19,452 nucleotides of DNA, taken from Patescibacteria group bacterium (GTDB lineage: Bacteria > Patescibacteriota > WWE3 > UBA101185 > UBA10185). Under the pieces are notes generated by a model. That model was given only the letters and a program-made list of their open reading frames with translations. It did no database searches and was not told the origin of the DNA. The DNA is taken from contig JAHIRX010000005.1 in the NCBI GenBank assembly GCA_018818485.1, positions 1-19,452 of the forward strand, written 5' to 3'. The translations under genes and the position numbers were made by a program. This document shows, in pieces, positions 1-7,652 of the stretch; positions within the stretch are counted from its first letter, which is position 1; each line of letters starts with the position of its first letter.

Positions 1-1
1 A

Positions 2-1930
2 GTACTTGAGGGCTTAGATCCAGTAAAAAAACGCCCTGGGATGTATATAGGATCCACAGGTCAAGAAGGACTTCATCACCTAGTTACAGAGATAATAAAT
101 AACTCTATGGATGAGGCTATTGCAGGTTACGCTGATAAGATTTTAGTGGAGTTTAATAAAGACGGATCTTGCTCAATTTATGATAATGGAAGAGGGGTTC
201 CTTTTGAAATTAAAAAAGGATATGGAGTCTCAGCACTTGAGCTTGCTTTTACTAAACTGCATGCTGGTGGAAAGTTCGGAGGAAGTGGTTACAAGGTTTC
301 TAGTGGTTTGCATGGTGTTGGATCTTCAGTTGTTAACGCCCTTTCTGAATGGTTCAGAGTAGTAACTAGAAGAGATGAAAAAACCATGATTCAGGAATAT
401 CAGAATGGGGGAGAAGTTGTTAGGCCAGTAGAAAAGCTTGACCCTAAAAAACCATCAAAACTAAAAGGTGCTGATTGGAGTATAAATCTTGATGATTGGA
501 ATGATGACAGTATAACCATTGTTCAATTTAAACCTGATGAAAATATTTTTGAGACAATTGATTTTGATTTGAAATTTTTCATTACGCAGGTAAGAGAATA
601 TGCTTATCTTACAGCTGGAGTTAAATTTGAACTTTTGGATCATAGAAGTGATCAGAAGTACAGTTTTTACTTTGAGGGTGGGATAAAATCATTCTTAAGT
701 GCCATAAATAGGAATAAGGGTCTGTTAAACGAAAAGGTATTTTATATCCGAAAAGACTACAAAGATATAGATGTAGAAGTAGCTTTACAATACAATGATA
801 GTTTTAGAGAAAATGTTATTTGTTTTGCTAATCACCTTAAAAACATTGAGGGTGGAACACATTTAACAGGTTTTAGAAGCGCACTAACTAAGGTTATAAA
901 CGATTACGCACGTAAAAACGGGATACTCAAGGAGAAGGACCCCAATCTTTCAGGAGAAGACCTCAGAGAAGGCCTAGCGGCTATAATTTCAGTCAAAGTC
1001 AACAGCCAAGAACTTCAATTTGAAGGTCAGACTAAAGCAAAACTTGGAAACACCATAGTTAGACATGCCGTGGAGGCCGTGGTTAAAGAATCCTTAGAAC
1101 AATTTCTAAATGAAAACCCAAGAGATGCTCAATCAATCGTTGGGAAAAATATCCTTGCTTTTAAAGCCAGAATGGCGGCTAAAGCTGCAAGAGATACTGT
1201 AATTAGAAAAACAGCTTTAGACGGTGGCGGGGTGTTACCTGGAAAACTCGCTGATTGCAGTTCGAAAGATAACGAAAGAACAGAACTTTTCATTGCTGAG
1301 GGAGACTCAGCAGGAGGTTCTGCAAAGCAAGCAAGAGATAGAGAAATTCAAGCAGTACTACCAATCTTTGGAAAAATACTTAATACCGAAAGAGCAAGAC
1401 TCGATAAGATTGTTGATTCAGATAAATTTAAGGATTTGATTATTGGTCTTGGAACTGGAATAGGGGAAACATTTGATATTTCAAAACTCAGATATGGAAA
1501 ACTTATTATCCTTGCTGATGCGGATGTAGATGGACAACACATTAATACACTTTATCTAACTTTCTTCTTTAGACACATGGTTGAGTTAATTAACAATGGT
1601 CACATATATATTGCATTCCCACCTTTATACAAAGCCACATGGGGAAAAGAGAAGAGATACATATTCTCAGATGAAGATCGAAAGAAATTCTTAAAAACAA
1701 AAGAAGGTGAAAAAGCAATTATTCAAAGATTCAAGGGTCTTGGAGAAATGAATCCATCTGAACTTTGGGATACAACTATGAATCCGGAAACAAGAAAATT
1801 GAAACAAATCACTATTGAAGACGCAGCACTTGCAGATGAGGTATTTTCAACACTCATGGGAGAAGAAGTCGCCCCAAGAAAGAGGTTTATTGTTAGTAAC
1901 GCTCATAAAGCAAACTTAGATATTACATAA
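2..1930 (+). CDS. gyrB: DNA gyrase subunit B (5' partial)
   Basis: This is the ATPase/TOPRIM subunit of DNA gyrase, which with GyrA introduces negative supercoils. The reading frame is open from base 2, so the true start and probably only the first 10-20 residues lie outside the window. Visible motifs, in order, are the GHKL ATP-binding segments (INNSMDEA, YDNGRGVP, LHGVGSSVVNA), the transducer segment (GEDLREGLAAIISVKV), and the TOPRIM domain with EGDSAGGSA, the acidic DADVDG signature and the C-terminal FKGLGEMNPSELW. The length matches the short GyrB form without the roughly 170-residue insertion of enterobacterial GyrB. ParE is the main alternative, but gyrA lies 2 kb downstream on the same strand. 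A hairpin follows the stop codon. Confidence 0.97.
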   Translation, partial: VLEGLDPVKKRPGMYIGSTGQEGLHHLVTEIINNSMDEAIAGYADKILVEFNKDGSCSIYDNGRGVPFEIKKGYGVSALELAFTKLHAGGKFGGSGYKVSSGLHGVGSSVVNALSEWFRVVTRRDEKTMIQEYQNGGEVVRPVEKLDPKKPSKLKGADWSINLDDWNDDSITIVQFKPDENIFETIDFDLKFFITQVREYAYLTAGVKFELLDHRSDQKYSFYFEGGIKSFLSAINRNKGLLNEKVFYIRKDYKDIDVEVALQYNDSFRENVICFANHLKNIEGGTHLTGFRSALTKVINDYARKNGILKEKDPNLSGEDLREGLAAIISVKVNSQELQFEGQTKAKLGNTIVRHAVEAVVKESLEQFLNENPRDAQSIVGKNILAFKARMAAKAARDTVIRKTALDGGGVLPGKLADCSSKDNERTELFIAEGDSAGGSAKQARDREIQAVLPIFGKILNTERARLDKIVDSDKFKDLIIGLGTGIGETFDISKLRYGKLIILADADVDGQHINTLYLTFFFRHMVELINNGHIYIAFPPLYKATWGKEKRYIFSDEDRKKFLKTKEGEKAIIQRFKGLGEMNPSELWDTTMNPETRKLKQITIEDAALADEVFSTLMGEEVAPRKRFIVSNAHKANLDIT

Positions 1931-1936
1931 ACTTAA

Positions 1937-1975
1937 AAACCCCGAAAAATATTTCTAAATCTCGGGGTTTCTCAA
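1937..1975. terminator. Bidirectional intrinsic terminator between gyrB and the convergent gene
   Basis: A perfect 9-bp inverted repeat, AAACCCCGA at 1937-1945 and TCGGGGTTT at 1962-1970, encloses a 16-nt loop. It sits directly between the gyrB stop and the stop of the opposing gene. On the minus strand the stem is followed by TTTTTAAGTTT, a good U-tract; on the plus strand the U-tract is short. It can therefore serve both convergent transcripts, better for the minus strand. Confidence 0.8.
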
Positions 1976-2583
1976 CTAAGACTAACGTTCACTCCTTCCT
2001 GAATATACTTTTTGTACTTTATCAGTGCTGCATGAAGATCTGTTGAAAACACGTTAATAATCAAAATCCTATCTCCAAACAACAGTATCTCTCCACGTGC
2101 AGGACCTCTACAGTGATTAGCTGTAAAAAATCCCAGCTTTCCAAGAAAACCATAGTAATTTCGATTAGGAACAGTTTTGAATCCTGGAACCCAATTAAAA
2201 GTGAGTCCCTGCTTTTTCAAAAATCTTTTTAAACAACGCTCCACGTCTAAAACCACGTACTTCAGAGCCGATCTTGAAAAAGATCTATCCAGGTAAACCA
2301 GAAAAATAGCACATCTGACAATTCTTTCTGGGTCTATTGGATCAAAGTAACCAGTATAGGGATCAACTAGAGCTAGCTTCTCATGGTAGAAGTGTGGTCT
2401 TTTTGGACTACAGTGTTCAACGGCAACAAGACTTATCTCAAATCCAGGAATCATCTTTCTTGGAGATACACTCCAATAGGCTTTAGTGCCCATTTCTTCT
2501 CCTTTCTTTATTAGTTTTGATATAAAAAAAGAAACCCTTCCAGGTTTCCCTAAAGTCACTTTCTGACTTTTCTCTTCTACCAT
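1972..2583 (-). CDS. Hypothetical protein, 203 aa
   Basis: I do not recognise this protein. The start is placed at the ATG at 2583 rather than at 2610, because AAGGGGGG, a strong SD, lies just upstream of the internal ATG. The product is basic, appears soluble and has no membrane segment or signal peptide. It is rich in aromatic residues, with strand-like stretches (KYVVLDV, ILIINVF) and motifs such as VDPYTGYFDPIDPE and FTANHCRGPARGEILLFGD that could serve for profile searching. The gene stands alone on the minus strand between gyrB and the gyrA cluster and is divergent from the GreA-like gene, 49 bp away. Function unknown. Confidence 0.75.
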   Translation of the reverse strand: MVEEKSQKVTLGKPGRVSFFISKLIKKGEEMGTKAYWSVSPRKMIPGFEISLVAVEHCSPKRPHFYHEKLALVDPYTGYFDPIDPERIVRCAIFLVYLDRSFSRSALKYVVLDVERCLKRFLKKQGLTFNWVPGFKTVPNRNYYGFLGKLGFFTANHCRGPARGEILLFGDRILIINVFSTDLHAALIKYKKYIQEGVNVSLS

Positions 2584-2595
2584 AATACACCCCCC

Positions 2596-2632
2596 TTGCC
2601 GCAAGAGCAAGTAATTTGGTATACAAGAAGTT
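2596..2632. promoter_or_regulatory. Compact divergent promoter region sharing a palindromic -10
   Basis: On the plus strand TTGCCG (2596-2601) and TATACA (2620-2625) are 18 bp apart, and TG at 2617-2618 extends the -10. Only 7 nt separate this -10 from the ATG at 2633. The palindrome GTATAC also offers a minus-strand -10 (TATACC), which would start the opposing transcript near 2612 and leave room for its SD. A short dyad (CTTGC, one base, GCAAG at 2595-2605) lies beside that SD. These are inferences from sequence only. Confidence 0.5.
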
Positions 2633-2905
2633 ATGGATGTTGAAGATCTAAGGAATAAACTTAGTGAACTAAGAAAGAAAAGAACTTACATAACTGTTCA
2701 AAAAGGTTTTGCTGCAAACCACAACAAGGATCTAAGAGAAAATGCTACATACGATAATTGGTTAGATCAAGAATTTTTAATAAATGCTGAAATTTCTGAA
2801 GTTATAGAAAAGATTGAAAAACTAACTAATACAAAACCAAAACATAAGTGGGAAAAACCAAAACCTACTAAAAAGGGTGGGGTAGAGAAACAAAAGTGGT
2901 TATAA
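2633..2905 (+). CDS. Stand-alone GreA/GreB N-terminal-like coiled-coil protein, 90 aa
   Basis: The first 65 residues read like the antiparallel coiled coil of transcript-cleavage factors GreA/GreB. A first helix (about 3-25) is followed by a turn carrying DLRENATYDNW (33-43) and a second helix (about 44-65). In GreA the corresponding loop reads GDLKENAEYHAA, and its Asp and Glu at the coiled-coil tip support catalysis in the RNA polymerase secondary channel; here D33 and E36 keep those positions. The C-terminal FKBP-like domain that anchors GreA to RNA polymerase is absent and is replaced by a short Lys/Pro-rich tail (66-90). The gene starts a plus-strand cluster. The DHH gene follows after 10 bp and its predicted -10 overlaps this stop codon. 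The homology is by motif only. Confidence 0.75.
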   Translation: MDVEDLRNKLSELRKKRTYITVQKGFAANHNKDLRENATYDNWLDQEFLINAEISEVIEKIEKLTNTKPKHKWEKPKPTKKGGVEKQKWL

Positions 2906-2915
2906 TATCTAAGTT
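2901..2915 (+). promoter_or_regulatory. -10 element overlapping the upstream stop codon, predicted leaderless start
   Basis: A consensus TATAAT at 2901-2906 contains the TAA stop (2903-2905) of the upstream small gene and lies 9 nt before the ATG at 2916. No SD-like purine run precedes the ATG. I see no good -35. Transcription would start at or within a few bases of the ATG. Confidence 0.5.
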
Positions 2916-3833
2916 ATGGAAAGAATTGGGGTAACTACAGCAAGAGACTTTACAGATCTAGATGGTTTGGCGTGCGCAATAGCTTATACAGAACTTCTCA
3001 AACTTGAAGGAAGAGATGCTGAGACAATTGTTCCGGAAGAAATAAATGCGAGCGTTACCAAAGAAATTAAAGGTTGGGGTCTTGAATACAAGAAACAACC
3101 TAGTCCCGAAACCCACACTTTTTGCATCGTAGATGTATCTCGACCACAGTTTATCCCGGATTTTGCGATAAACAACGCAATAGAAATATATGACCATCAT
3201 GAAGGGAGTGAGAACTTCTGGCTCCAAAGACTAGGAAATAGAGCAAAAATAGAAAAGGTTGGCGCCGCAGCAACGTTAATTTGGGAAGAATTCAAAAAAC
3301 GAAAAAAGGAAAAGCAAATTTCTCAAACTTCAGCAAAGCTTCTATACGGAGCGATTATTTCAAACACTTTGAACTTTAATAGCAAGATGACAAGTGAGAG
3401 GGATCTCAAGGCCTCCGAAGAACTTTCAAAATTTACAGATTTACCAAAAGATTGGATTGAAAAATACTTTAGTGATATCGAGAAATATACGCAGAAAAAC
3501 CCCAGAGAAGCAATTATTAACGATGTAAAAAAAGGTTATTTTGACGAACTTGGCAAAAATATATCAATAGGACAACTTGAACTTTGGGACAGTAAAAAAT
3601 TTGTACTCAAAAACAAAAAACTAATAGGAGAAGTTATGAAGAGTTTCGGTTCGAGGTTTTGGTTCTTCAACGCCCCCAGCATATCTGAAGGAAAAAGTTA
3701 TGTAGTTACAAAAAACAAGTATATAAAGGATCTCCTTTTGAAGGAGTTTGGTATTGAATTCACAAACGGAGTGGGAAAAACCAACCACCTTATTGAGCGT
3801 AAAGAGTACGTCACAAAATTCATGAATTTGTAG
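2916..3833 (+). CDS. DHH/DHHA2 family phosphoesterase (PpaC / PPX1 / prune superfamily), 305 aa
   Basis: This looks like a metal-dependent DHH phosphoesterase of the branch containing family II inorganic pyrophosphatases and PPX1-type exopolyphosphatases. The N-terminal motif FTDLDGLACAIAY (12-24) corresponds to the metal-binding NPDTDS region. IVDVS (D73), the signature DHH (93-95) in IYDHHEG, and GAAATLIWEE followed by LLYGAIISNTLNFNS match the core domain. The C-terminal part ends with ERKEYVTKF, resembling the SRKKQ-type substrate-binding motif of DHHA2. The first His ligand of family II PPases (four residues before the first Asp) is Arg10 here; PPX1/prune proteins also lack that His. The substrate could be pyrophosphate, polyphosphate or a nucleotide and cannot be decided from sequence. 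Confidence 0.85.
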   Translation: MERIGVTTARDFTDLDGLACAIAYTELLKLEGRDAETIVPEEINASVTKEIKGWGLEYKKQPSPETHTFCIVDVSRPQFIPDFAINNAIEIYDHHEGSENFWLQRLGNRAKIEKVGAAATLIWEEFKKRKKEKQISQTSAKLLYGAIISNTLNFNSKMTSERDLKASEELSKFTDLPKDWIEKYFSDIEKYTQKNPREAIINDVKKGYFDELGKNISIGQLELWDSKKFVLKNKKLIGEVMKSFGSRFWFFNAPSISEGKSYVVTKNKYIKDLLLKEFGIEFTNGVGKTNHLIERKEYVTKFMNL

Positions 3834-3843
3834 GATTTACCTA

Positions 3844-3880
3844 TTCAAAAAGCCTTTCAAAACTGGTAGAATTAGAAGGT
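3844..3880 (+). promoter_or_regulatory. Predicted gyrA promoter and SD
   Basis: TTCAAA (3844-3849) is followed after 17 bp by an extended -10, TG at 3864-3865 and TAGAAT at 3867-3872. An SD-like AGAAGGT at 3874-3880 lies 7 nt before the gyrA ATG at 3888. The predicted start site (near 3879) would fall inside the SD, so either gyrA is also read from an upstream transcript or the true start site is different. Confidence 0.4.
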
Positions 3881-3887
3881 TAAATAT

Positions 3888-6443
3888 ATGGCAGATAAAA
3901 CTCCAGAAAAAACTGAAGATACGCCCAAAAACGACGATAGGGGTATTCTCAAAACTGAGATAACTAAAGAGATGCAAAGCTCTTATTTAGATTATGCAAT
4001 GAGCGTTATTGTATCTCGTGCGTTACCTGATGTACGAGATGGTTTAAAACCTGTTCAAAGAAGAATTATATTTGCTATGCAAGAGCAGGGAATGACTGTT
4101 TCTGGAAGGTTTAATAAATGTGCTGCTGTTGTTGGTGAGGTAATGAAAAAGTATCACCCCCATGGTGATACCTCGGTTTATGACACTTTAGTTAGAATGG
4201 CACAAGATTTTTCACTTAGATACCCATTAATTTTTCCCCAGGGAAACTTTGGAAGTATAGACGGAGATCCTCCAGCTGCTTATCGATACACAGAATGTAA
4301 ACTTCAAAGGATTACTGAAGAAATATACAAAGATATTGATAAAGAAACTGTTGATTTTGAACTAAACGACCTTCAAAATCTAGAACCTATTTATTTACCA
4401 TCACTTCTTCCCAACATGTTAATAAATGGAGCTACTGGAATCGCTGTAGGTATGGCAACAAACATCCCCCCACATAATTTAGGAGAAATTATTGATGGAA
4501 TTAACCTTTTAATAAAAAAAGCTGATAATACCGGGGAAAAACCAAGTAAAGATAGTAAAGAACAAGTAGCAAAGATTGATTTTTCGTCTGAAGCTAATGT
4601 TGAAGATCTAGTTTCTGTTATTAAAGGCCCTGATTTTCCCACAGGTGGAACGATTTATGATCATAAAGAAATCGTCCAAATGTACGCAACAGGCAAGGGT
4701 AGGGTAGTAACTAGAGCAAAAATGGATGTTGAAGAGAAAAAGGGAGGCAAAATGGCACTTGTAGTTACTGAAATTCCTTATATGGTCAACAAATCCACAC
4801 TACTTTCTAAAATTGCCGATTTAGTTAAAAAGAAAAAGATTGTTGGTATATCAGACTTAAGAGACGAGTCAAATAAAGAGGGTTTAAGGATTTATATTGA
4901 GTTAAAGCGTGATGCCGTAGTAAATAAGATAAAAAACCAGCTTTATAAATATACTCCTTTGCAAACTACGTTTAATACAAACTGTGTTGCCCTTTTAAAC
5001 AACGAGCCGAAGCTCATGACTCTAAAAATGGTCCTTGAAGAATTTATCAAGCACAGACAACAGGTAGTGGTAAGACGAACAATTTATTTACTCAGAAGAG
5101 CACAAGAAAGAGAACACATACTATTAGGACTTAAGATTGCCCTTGATAATTTAGATGCTGTTATCACTTTGATAAGAAAAAGCAAAGATGCGGACGCTGC
5201 AAAAGCCGGCCTTATGACCAAATTCAAACTTACAGAAATCCAAGCTCAGGCTATCTTGGATATGCAGTTAAGAAGACTAGCGGCTCTTGAAAGGCAAAAG
5301 GTTGAAGATGAGTTAAAAGAGATTTTGGAAATCATAAAAGGACATAAAGAGATACTTGCTTCACCTCAAAGGATCATTTCTACTGTTGAAAAAGAACTAA
5401 ACGAACTAAAGGAAAAATATGCAGATCCTAGAAAAACCAAGGTAGTAAAAGGGAAAGTAGGGGAGTTATCTGAAGAAGATCTTATTATTAACGAGCCTTG
5501 TATTGTTTCTATATCAAAAAGTGGCTATATCAAGAGATTAAAAGAAGGTACATACAGAAAACAGGGCAGAGGTGGTAAGGGCGTTAAAGGACAGGATTTA
5601 AAAGAAGAAGACACCGTAGACACAATTAGAATGTGTGATACACACGATTGGGCCTTTTTCTTCACAAACACTGGAAAGGTATACAAGATGAGGATATGGG
5701 AGATACCAGAGACTGGTAGAACAGCAAAAGGTACACCTCTTGTTAACTTTTTAAGTATTTCCCAAAGTGAAAAGGTACAGGGCTTTTTAACCCTCACAAA
5801 TGAAGAGTTAGAAAATGGTAAAGGATTTGTTTTCTTCTCAACAGAAAAGGGGTTAGTTAAAAAGACTAGTGTCTCAGACTATGCAAATATTAGAACTACG
5901 GGAATTATCGCCATAAAGCTTCAAAAAGAAGATAATCTAACCTTTGTAGGCTTTACAGCAGGAAAAGATGATATTTTAATAACAACGGCAATGGGACAAT
6001 CTATCAGATTTGCAGAAAAAGACGTTAGAGCCATGGGTAGGGCAGCTAAAGGGGTAACTGGAATAAGACTGTCTAAAAAAGATGATTGGGTTGTAGGATC
6101 AATTATTATTCCTGAGAAGAGTAAAGATGTGTATTTACTTGTGGTATCTACACTTGGGTACGGTAAAAAGACTAAAGTAGGGGAGTATAAAGTACAAAAG
6201 AGAGCAGGTTCAGGCATTTTAACCTACAAGGTGAAGGACAAAACCGGGCAGTTAGTATCAGCAAGATCCTTATTAAAAGGTAAAGACGAAGATATTTTAA
6301 TAGCTACAACCTCTGGAAAGGTTATAAGACTGGGAGGAAAACAGGTTCCAGCACTTGGAAGAGCAACTCAAGGAGTACACCTCATTAAGCTTAATCCTAG
6401 CGATAAAGCTGCCTCAGTGGCTATTATAGACGAAGAAGAATAA
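3888..6443 (+). CDS. gyrA: DNA gyrase subunit A
   Basis: This is the DNA breakage-rejoining and wrapping subunit of gyrase, 851 aa and so full length. The N-terminal winged-helix domain begins with TEITKEMQSSYLDYAMSVIVSRALPDVRDGLKPVQRRI. The catalytic tyrosine is Y134 in AAYRYTE (the usual form is AAMRYTE). HPHGDTSVYD (90-99) carries Thr at the position of E. coli Ser83. The C-terminal beta-pinwheel has a GyrA-box, QGRGGKG, near residue 557, which favours gyrase over topoisomerase IV. A short Lys/Asp-rich insertion lies near residues 208-235. It starts at an ATG with an SD; the stop is followed after one base by rnhB, so the two are probably co-transcribed. Confidence 0.97.
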   Translation: MADKTPEKTEDTPKNDDRGILKTEITKEMQSSYLDYAMSVIVSRALPDVRDGLKPVQRRIIFAMQEQGMTVSGRFNKCAAVVGEVMKKYHPHGDTSVYDTLVRMAQDFSLRYPLIFPQGNFGSIDGDPPAAYRYTECKLQRITEEIYKDIDKETVDFELNDLQNLEPIYLPSLLPNMLINGATGIAVGMATNIPPHNLGEIIDGINLLIKKADNTGEKPSKDSKEQVAKIDFSSEANVEDLVSVIKGPDFPTGGTIYDHKEIVQMYATGKGRVVTRAKMDVEEKKGGKMALVVTEIPYMVNKSTLLSKIADLVKKKKIVGISDLRDESNKEGLRIYIELKRDAVVNKIKNQLYKYTPLQTTFNTNCVALLNNEPKLMTLKMVLEEFIKHRQQVVVRRTIYLLRRAQEREHILLGLKIALDNLDAVITLIRKSKDADAAKAGLMTKFKLTEIQAQAILDMQLRRLAALERQKVEDELKEILEIIKGHKEILASPQRIISTVEKELNELKEKYADPRKTKVVKGKVGELSEEDLIINEPCIVSISKSGYIKRLKEGTYRKQGRGGKGVKGQDLKEEDTVDTIRMCDTHDWAFFFTNTGKVYKMRIWEIPETGRTAKGTPLVNFLSISQSEKVQGFLTLTNEELENGKGFVFFSTEKGLVKKTSVSDYANIRTTGIIAIKLQKEDNLTFVGFTAGKDDILITTAMGQSIRFAEKDVRAMGRAAKGVTGIRLSKKDDWVVGSIIIPEKSKDVYLLVVSTLGYGKKTKVGEYKVQKRAGSGILTYKVKDKTGQLVSARSLLKGKDEDILIATTSGKVIRLGGKQVPALGRATQGVHLIKLNPSDKAASVAIIDEEE

Positions 6444-6444
6444 C

Positions 6445-7131
6445 GTGTATTTCCGAAAAGATACTCAATTTGAGAGAAAACTCTACGAAGACGGCATAAA
6501 ACTAATTGCCGGTATAGATGAAGTGGGTAGGGGACCGTTAGCAGGGCCTTTTGTTGTATCTGCAGTAATACTAGACCTTGATAAGCTTTTTAGTATAAAA
6601 CTTGATGAACTCCCTGAAAAATTGAGTGAATCAAAACAACTTCCTCTTTTTCCATATACACAGATAAAAGACAGTAAGCAAGTAAGTGCTAGAAAACGTG
6701 AAGTACTTGCCGAATTCATTAAAAAGGAAGCAATTAGCTACTCAATAGTAACCTTGCCACCAGAAGAGGTAGATAAGCTTGGTATATCAGCAACAACTCA
6801 AAAAGCATTTTTTAATGCAATACAAAAACTAGGTAAAAAGCCACAACATGTACTCACTGATACCTTTGAGATTGTTAAACTAACAAAAGAACATCAGATA
6901 AATATAATAAGAGGAGATACAAGGAGCATATCAATAGCAGCTGCAAGTATAGTTGCTAAGGTTTACAGAGATAACATTATGTGTGAGATGCACAAAAAGT
7001 ACCCAAACTATGGTTTTGATTGCCACAAAGGCTATGGAACTAAAGCACATATGGATGCAATATATAGATTTGGACCTTGTGAAATACACAGAAAGAGCTT
7101 TAATCCGGTAAAAAGTATGCTAGAAAGCTAA
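6445..7131 (+). CDS. rnhB: Ribonuclease HII
   Basis: RNase HII cleaves the RNA strand of RNA-DNA hybrids and removes single ribonucleotides misincorporated in DNA. It starts at GTG, one base after the gyrA stop, with a purine-rich gyrA tail as a weak SD, which suggests translational coupling. The hallmark GIDEVGRGPLAGP places the catalytic Asp25-Glu26; the third Asp lies in VLTDTF and the fourth in AASIVAKVYRD. The family tail YPNYGFDCHKGYGTKAH...FGPCEIHRKSF is intact. About 20 extra residues lie between the first strand pair and DSKQVS, which is longer than in E. coli. A terminator hairpin follows the stop. Confidence 0.96.
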   Translation: MYFRKDTQFERKLYEDGIKLIAGIDEVGRGPLAGPFVVSAVILDLDKLFSIKLDELPEKLSESKQLPLFPYTQIKDSKQVSARKREVLAEFIKKEAISYSIVTLPPEEVDKLGISATTQKAFFNAIQKLGKKPQHVLTDTFEIVKLTKEHQINIIRGDTRSISIAAASIVAKVYRDNIMCEMHKKYPNYGFDCHKGYGTKAHMDAIYRFGPCEIHRKSFNPVKSMLES

Positions 7132-7170
7132 AAAGGGAAGCTTTTTTATTGCATTCCCTTTTTTGTTATT
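7131..7170. terminator. Intrinsic terminator after rnhB, usable in both directions
   Basis: AAAAGGGAA (7131-7139) pairs with TTCCCTTTT (7154-7162), with a further GC/GC pairing inside the loop, and a T-run continues to 7164. The rnhB stop codon overlaps the first base. On the minus strand the same stem ends in an A/T-rich run and can stop the convergent gene at 7171. Confidence 0.8.
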
Positions 7171-7494
7171 TTATCCACAAACACAAGTACTCTGAAATCT
7201 AATAAGGTTAGGTTCAATTCCCTGAACTGGTAGCGCTGATGGTTTCGAGATGTCAGGTACCCACTTACGATCAGCGGTGTTTTTCCGTTTTTTGAGAGTA
7301 GCGCAAGCCTCAGCTATAGCCTCTCTTGCCGCCCTAACTATCTCAATAGACTCTGCTACCTGAGTATCAGGCTCAAAGCCAACGACCACGCTACCGTTAT
7401 GGAAGGTAACCTTATTGAAAGCTATTCTTACCTTTCCTAACATAAGGGTAGTACCTGTGGTTACAACAATACCTTCACAATCTTTATCTTTCAT
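7171..7494 (-). CDS. Hypothetical protein, 107 aa, with a weak CsrA-like pattern
   Basis: Not confidently recognised. Residues 8-60 (GIVVTTGTTLMLG, then VRIAFNKVTFHNGSVVVGFEPD, then an amphipathic helix) resemble the CsrA arrangement of GETLMIG, short beta strands ending in VRIG and a C-terminal helix. However, the HREEI motif that carries the key RNA-binding Arg of CsrA is not preserved (VAESIEIVR here). Residues 61-107 are a basic extension ending in Cys-Val-Cys-Gly. The start is secure: AAGGAG lies 6 nt before the ATG. By hand count, 7261-7440 is about 46% G+C against about 33% for a sampled line of rnhB, so this gene may have a different history. It is an isolated minus-strand gene with its own promoter. 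Confidence 0.7.
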   Translation of the reverse strand: MKDKDCEGIVVTTGTTLMLGKVRIAFNKVTFHNGSVVVGFEPDTQVAESIEIVRAAREAIAEACATLKKRKNTADRKWVPDISKPSALPVQGIEPNLIRFQSTCVCG

Positions 7495-7500
7495 CTTACT

Positions 7501-7551
7501 CTCCTTTTTCGTTTGAAAATATTATAAAACCCTTTTTCAAGTGAATCTCAA
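7501..7551 (-). promoter_or_regulatory. Promoter and SD for the 107-aa gene
   Basis: Read on the minus strand, TTGAGA (7551-7546) and TATAAT (7526-7521) are 19 bp apart, and the SD AAGGAG (7506-7501) follows. The predicted transcript has a leader of about 20 nt, unlike the leaderless genes nearby. The spacer is longer than the usual 17 bp. Confidence 0.5.
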
Positions 7552-7637
7552 CTTCTTCTTTTTAAAGAGTTTCAACACCTTTCCCTCCAGTCTTTTATAC
7601 TATATATAATTAATGTGGGAAGATTCTATCTCAAAAA

Positions 7638-7652
7638 TGCTAGAATAACAAC
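7638..7652 (+). promoter_or_regulatory. Extended -10 directly before a GTG start (predicted leaderless)
   Basis: TG at 7638-7639 and TAGAAT at 7641-7646 form an extended -10, leaving 6 nt before the GTG at 7653. There is no SD, and the TAG of the -10 is an in-frame stop, so no longer protein start is possible upstream. No -35 is evident, as is common for extended -10 promoters. A second TATATATAAT at about 7600-7610 is an alternative promoter. Confidence 0.5.

Noticed and set aside
7171..7179. Perfect DnaA box TTATCCACA
   Set aside because: It is the last codons and stop of the 107-aa gene next to a terminator, has no companion boxes, and about one chance match is expected in this window.
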